DNA of 64,000 bases from Pyronema omphalodes (Eukaryota; Ascomycota; Pezizomycetes; Pezizales; Pyronemataceae): NCBI GenBank assembly GCA_024516155.1, contig JAJJXM010000092.1, positions 62,001 to 126,000 on the forward strand, written 5' to 3'. The notes beneath the pieces are model-generated. The model was not told the DNA's origin. It saw only the letters and a list, made by a program, of their open reading frames with translations, and did not search any database. Position 1 is the stretch's first letter; each line of letters begins with the position of its first letter. Shown one piece after another: positions 60,597 through 64,000 of the stretch. Position numbers and translations under genes: made by a program.

Positions 60597-61577
60597 TTAC
60601 TTGCGGAGGGTGGTGAAACGGAGGTAGCTAGGATGGGTTAGATATATGAATGATCACAGCGGATAGTAGTGACTTACGGCTTGAGCTCACGGACGTTATC
60701 AGCTCCGAACTTCTTCTTGGCGTCCTCAGTAGAGACGGTGGGGGGAACAATGACGTCCTCTCCAGCAGTCCAGTTAACGGGAGTGGCGATTCCGTTCTTG
60801 TCGGCAGTCTGAAGAGAGTCGACAACACGGAGAACCTCAGCAGTGTTACGTCCAGTGGAGGCAGGGTAGGTCATGACCAATCTGATCTTCTTGGCAGGGT
60901 CAATGATGAAGACGGAGCGGATGGTGAAAGCAGTGGCAAGGCTCTCAATCTGGGCCTGGTCAACCATGTCGTACAACCAGGCGACCTCACGGCTCTCGTC
61001 GGCGATGACGGGGAAAGATCCGTCAGATCCGGCGTGCATGGCAGATCCGGTAACCTCGTCAATGTCCTTGACCCACTCGTCGTGCTGGGCAAGTCCGTTG
61101 GCGGACAATCCGATCAACTTGACGTTGCGGGCATCGAACTCGGGACGGAGCTTGGCGAAGGCTCCGAGCTCGGTGGTGCAGACGGGGGTGAAGTCGGCGG
61201 GGTGAGAGAAGAGGATACACCAGGAGTCACCAATGTACCTGGGAGGAGGTTAATACATGAGAGTAGACCGGGAGGAGGGAGGGGTCAGTGAAGGCAGGAT
61301 GGATGCTAGAATAGCAGCCACCATAGCAACCAAACCGCAGCCAGGAGGCATCGGGAACGTACTGGTGGAAGTCGAGCTTTCCGTGGGTGGTCTCAGCAAC
61401 GAAGTTAGGGGCAACGGCTCCAAGACGAAGACGGGGCTGCTCCTTGTCCATGAAAGCGGGACGGGCGGCGAAGCGGCGGGGAGTAGCAACGAAGGTGCGC
61501 TGGGCAACAACGGGCTTCACCATGCGGCGAACGCTGGGACGGGCGAGAGCGCGGAGGGCGGGAACGAAGGCGGACAT
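60597..61577 (-). CDS. PRX1: Mitochondrial 1-Cys peroxiredoxin (Prx6/Prx1 type)
   Basis: Three exons on the minus strand: 61577-61363, 61238-60678 and a 31-nt last exon 60627-60597; 268 residues. The N-terminus MSAFVPALRALARPSVRRMVKPVVAQRTFVATPRRFAARP is Arg/Ala-rich without acidic residues, a likely mitochondrial presequence. The peroxiredoxin domain has GAVAPNFVAETTHGKLDFHQY, then across the intron YIGDSWCILFSHPADFTPVCTTELG with the peroxidatic Cys in PVCTTE. VIADESREVAWLYDM and IRLVMTYPASTGRNTAEVLRVVDSLQ follow the 1-Cys group. The last exon adds the typical ending PYLRFTTLRK; stopping at the in-frame TAA at 60674 would miss it. It reduces peroxides in mitochondria; in yeast Prx1 is recycled by glutathione or thioredoxin. 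Confidence 0.95.
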
Positions 61578-64000
61578 TTTTGGAGTTGATTGACGGTGAA
61601 TTGAAATCGACTGTGAATGAAGCGGAAAAGAAAGCTGCGATGCGGGATGATGCGGCACCAAATTGTGGATGCCGTCGACTATCCTCTTACGTATTAGTGC
61701 ACATTGGCTGGCAATGGCATCACCACCGCTGTCGCTTAGCTATCAATCACGACGTGTCACCCGCCGGAACGGGATTAGTAACAATAACCGGCGTCCACGA
61801 GGTAAACCCGTAGGACCGCAAAGCAAAATCGAGCAAACCTCAGAGTCAATCTGGATAAGCGGTCTCGATCGCCGCTGGTATGTATGTAACATAAGCCCTA
61901 ACCCTAGCGTGAAGAGGGTGACGACTCGTCAATTCGCTCCTGGGCATTTAGTTGGCTGGTTACGTATACGGGCAGAATTTCGAGAGTGGAATACGCAACT
62001 TCAGAGGCCAGGAAATATTTCGTTTGAACCGGGCAGCAATGTAAAGTTATCACAAATTGGCCACATCAATTATCTTCTGATAAATGCATAGACACTTTTA
62101 CGCTCGAGGGGTTGATAAAGAAGTACACTTGATCGTGCAATAAATACCATTGGCATTTTGTATCACCATGAAACCGGGACAACCTAAGTCTTATGTAAAC
62201 GACTTAACAACGGGACGAACTTCAGGGCGGATACTGATCCAATGAGGTGTAACTTCGCTTGCGACCTTTCACTGGACGGTCATCCCGTTGCATCGCGGAC
62301 GCCAGTCGGGTAGCCTTTTTTCCCGCCGAACGCATGATGTACGTTTCAGTGGCTGGGTGCTCCCGTATATTATTTAGCATGCAGAAGTTAATTGGTCTCC
62401 TGGGTTGTATGATGGAATTTTATAAGTGTCAGGACCCTTACATCCTCGAAAGAACTATACTTTGATAGCCTGGAGACTGTCGGTTCGTCTCTTTGATATC
62501 ATCGTACGTCCTTCACAAGTCTCCTGTATCATAATTCAAAATAAATACTGCCTTACTGCGGGGTAGCTCCCGCGACCCGTCTTCAATCCAGCAATGTCAC
62601 AGCGTCTAACTGCATGTGCAAGCGGCCTGAAGAACGAGCTAAATATGTACCGCTGTTATGCAAATGCAGGGTTCCTTCCGGGGACACGTTCCAGCCCAGG
62701 GTTAGGGCAAGGGTATCGTCCTACATTTGCGAACCGTTCCCTCCCGCTATTTACCACTTAGGGCGAGATGCAAACATCCAGCAATATATTAAAAAGTATT
62801 CCATAGCAATATTCCGCATATATTCCACGTACATATTCCATGAGCAATCGTAATGAATTCCGAAAAACCGCCTGGAAACGTGGGGCGTACGGTACCTGCG
62901 TTCTGCATTGTCGCTGTCCAAAAGGGCATTGACCAATCCTTGTAACAGAGTCGTGGTCACGCATGAGTGGACAGCACATCGAAGCAAATGAGGCGGCCCG
63001 AAAGTTATATATGATTTTAGCTCCTTTCATGGTACGGCTCATTCAGATGCCAATTGCGATGGAAAGGAACCTGCACTTCCTACCACGCCATCGCCACTTC
63101 ATCCAGCGCACCTTTGGCTTTACTGTAACTTCAGTGTGGGCTAGTATGGAAGTATGTACATATTCTCAGGGTTCAATCGGATCTTCAGCACCGTCAGATG
63201 CATCAATAGGGCCGTCGACGCGCCGACGCATCTCAATGCCGTCAACCTGTTACCAATGACAATCAAGAGCGACCAACAGAAAGCGCAAAAAGTATCTTGG
63301 TGCCCAGTGAGCTACACTCTATACGCAGAACACGTATGGTGCACTTGGCTTCGGCACCGGTCCCTCTGCCGCATCTCACCATTATGATATCAGTCTGGAC
63401 GTACGTGGGACATGATAAGCCTACCCTTCAAAGTAGGACCGCGTGCTCTATAGCCCGAAATACTATGTAAACACTGCCGTTTTGCCCGAAGTTGTTGAAG
63501 ACTACTGCGGTCTCTGTCAACGCCAGTTCCCAACTCTTACTCTCATTCCGCGGCGTTTACGGTCAGGCGATTTATCATACCGATTGACCGATAGGAGGAC
63601 CAACTGAATAAAGAAGGGGATGACATACTGTGGACGACATTAGATGTTACGATATCTCTTACATTCCTCTTAACGATAATTGTTATATACCACACCCTCA
63701 CCACTGGGTAAATTCGACGAAGCAATTCCATAAATCTGGTAACTGGAACATAAAGAATTCACTATGGTTTGCATTTCTGTCAATCTCAGTTTAATGACGC
63801 GCTAAACATGATTAGTCTATCGATAGAGACAGTTTAGATCCGCGGATCAATCGCGTAAGTTTAATTTATTTTCCGGTTTCAATCGATATCTCAACTCTAT
63901 TACAACGTCAACACAAGGACGTGATGTTAACTCCAGTTGTTAGCTTCTCGGCAACGTCCTCTACGCCCTAATCGCCCTCGTACTATTCTTCGGTTTTCTC
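61578..64000. other. Gene-free right end of the window
   Basis: PRX1 promoter on the left; the rest has only short ORFs with no domain or splice support. A lone ccctaaccctag at about 61897 is too short to be telomeric. Confidence 0.55.

Noticed and set aside
60650..61291. 213-codon plus-strand frame
   Set aside because: Antisense to the PRX1 coding exon; composition mirrors it.
61893..61906. Telomere-like ccctaaccctag
   Set aside because: Less than two full repeat units, with normal sequence on both sides.

Overview
The window reads as nuclear DNA of a filamentous ascomycete (Pezizomycotina). The evidence is short spliceosomal introns (mostly 49-270 bp) with GT donors and gctaac/ctgac-like branch points, and a gene set of typical fungal families: an APSES/ankyrin cell-cycle factor, an SFP1-type split zinc-finger regulator, CTF18, DUS3, a Spo71-like PH protein and a mitochondrial 1-Cys peroxiredoxin. 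I cannot fix the genus. All gene models are manual and were checked for reading phase across every exon junction.

Layout. 0-7.75 kb: a DEDDh exonuclease gene (5' end outside the window), broken near its 3' end by a full-length ~6.0-kb non-LTR retrotransposon (copy 1). 7.75-11.2 kb: gene-free, with diverged repeats. 11.2-14.1 kb (-): MBP1/Res-type APSES factor, divergent from a LYR-motif gene (14.5-15.9 kb, +). 16.5-17.6 kb (+): unknown membrane protein. 18.9-22.2 kb (+): Spo71-like PH protein carrying one frameshift. 22.2-25.9 kb: repeat-rich spacer. 25.9-28.7 kb (+): BAP31/YET-type ER protein and a class I/II aminotransferase. 28.7-33.2 kb: spacer with two striking minisatellites and a tRNA-Cys. 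33.2-35.5 kb (-): DUS3. 36.4-42.5 kb: second copy of the same retrotransposon. 42.5-48.55 kb: gene desert. 48.55-50.3 kb (+): SFP1-like factor. 50.3-55.8 kb: spacer with simple repeats. 55.8-61.6 kb (-): CTF18, a GNAT acetyltransferase and PRX1. The last 2.4 kb show no gene.

The retrotransposon is a two-ORF, Tad1-like LINE: ORF1 has a coiled coil and three zinc knuckles; ORF2 has APE endonuclease, reverse transcriptase, RNase H and a terminal CCHC. Both copies keep 13-14-bp target-site duplications and a (TCAAA)n tail. They carry different, complementary lesions. Copy 1 can be removed on paper to recover a continuous exonuclease reading frame, which shows a direct, recent gene interruption.

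Regulatory threads: MluI boxes (ACGCGT, the known site of Mbp1-containing MBF) sit upstream of the MBP1-like gene itself and as a near-palindromic pair in intron 1 of CTF18, a replication gene. SFP1 has a 54-nt, stop-free, in-frame intron that splits its first zinc finger. Several frameshifts in the window fall in C or G homopolymers, so assembly error must be excluded before they are read as biology.
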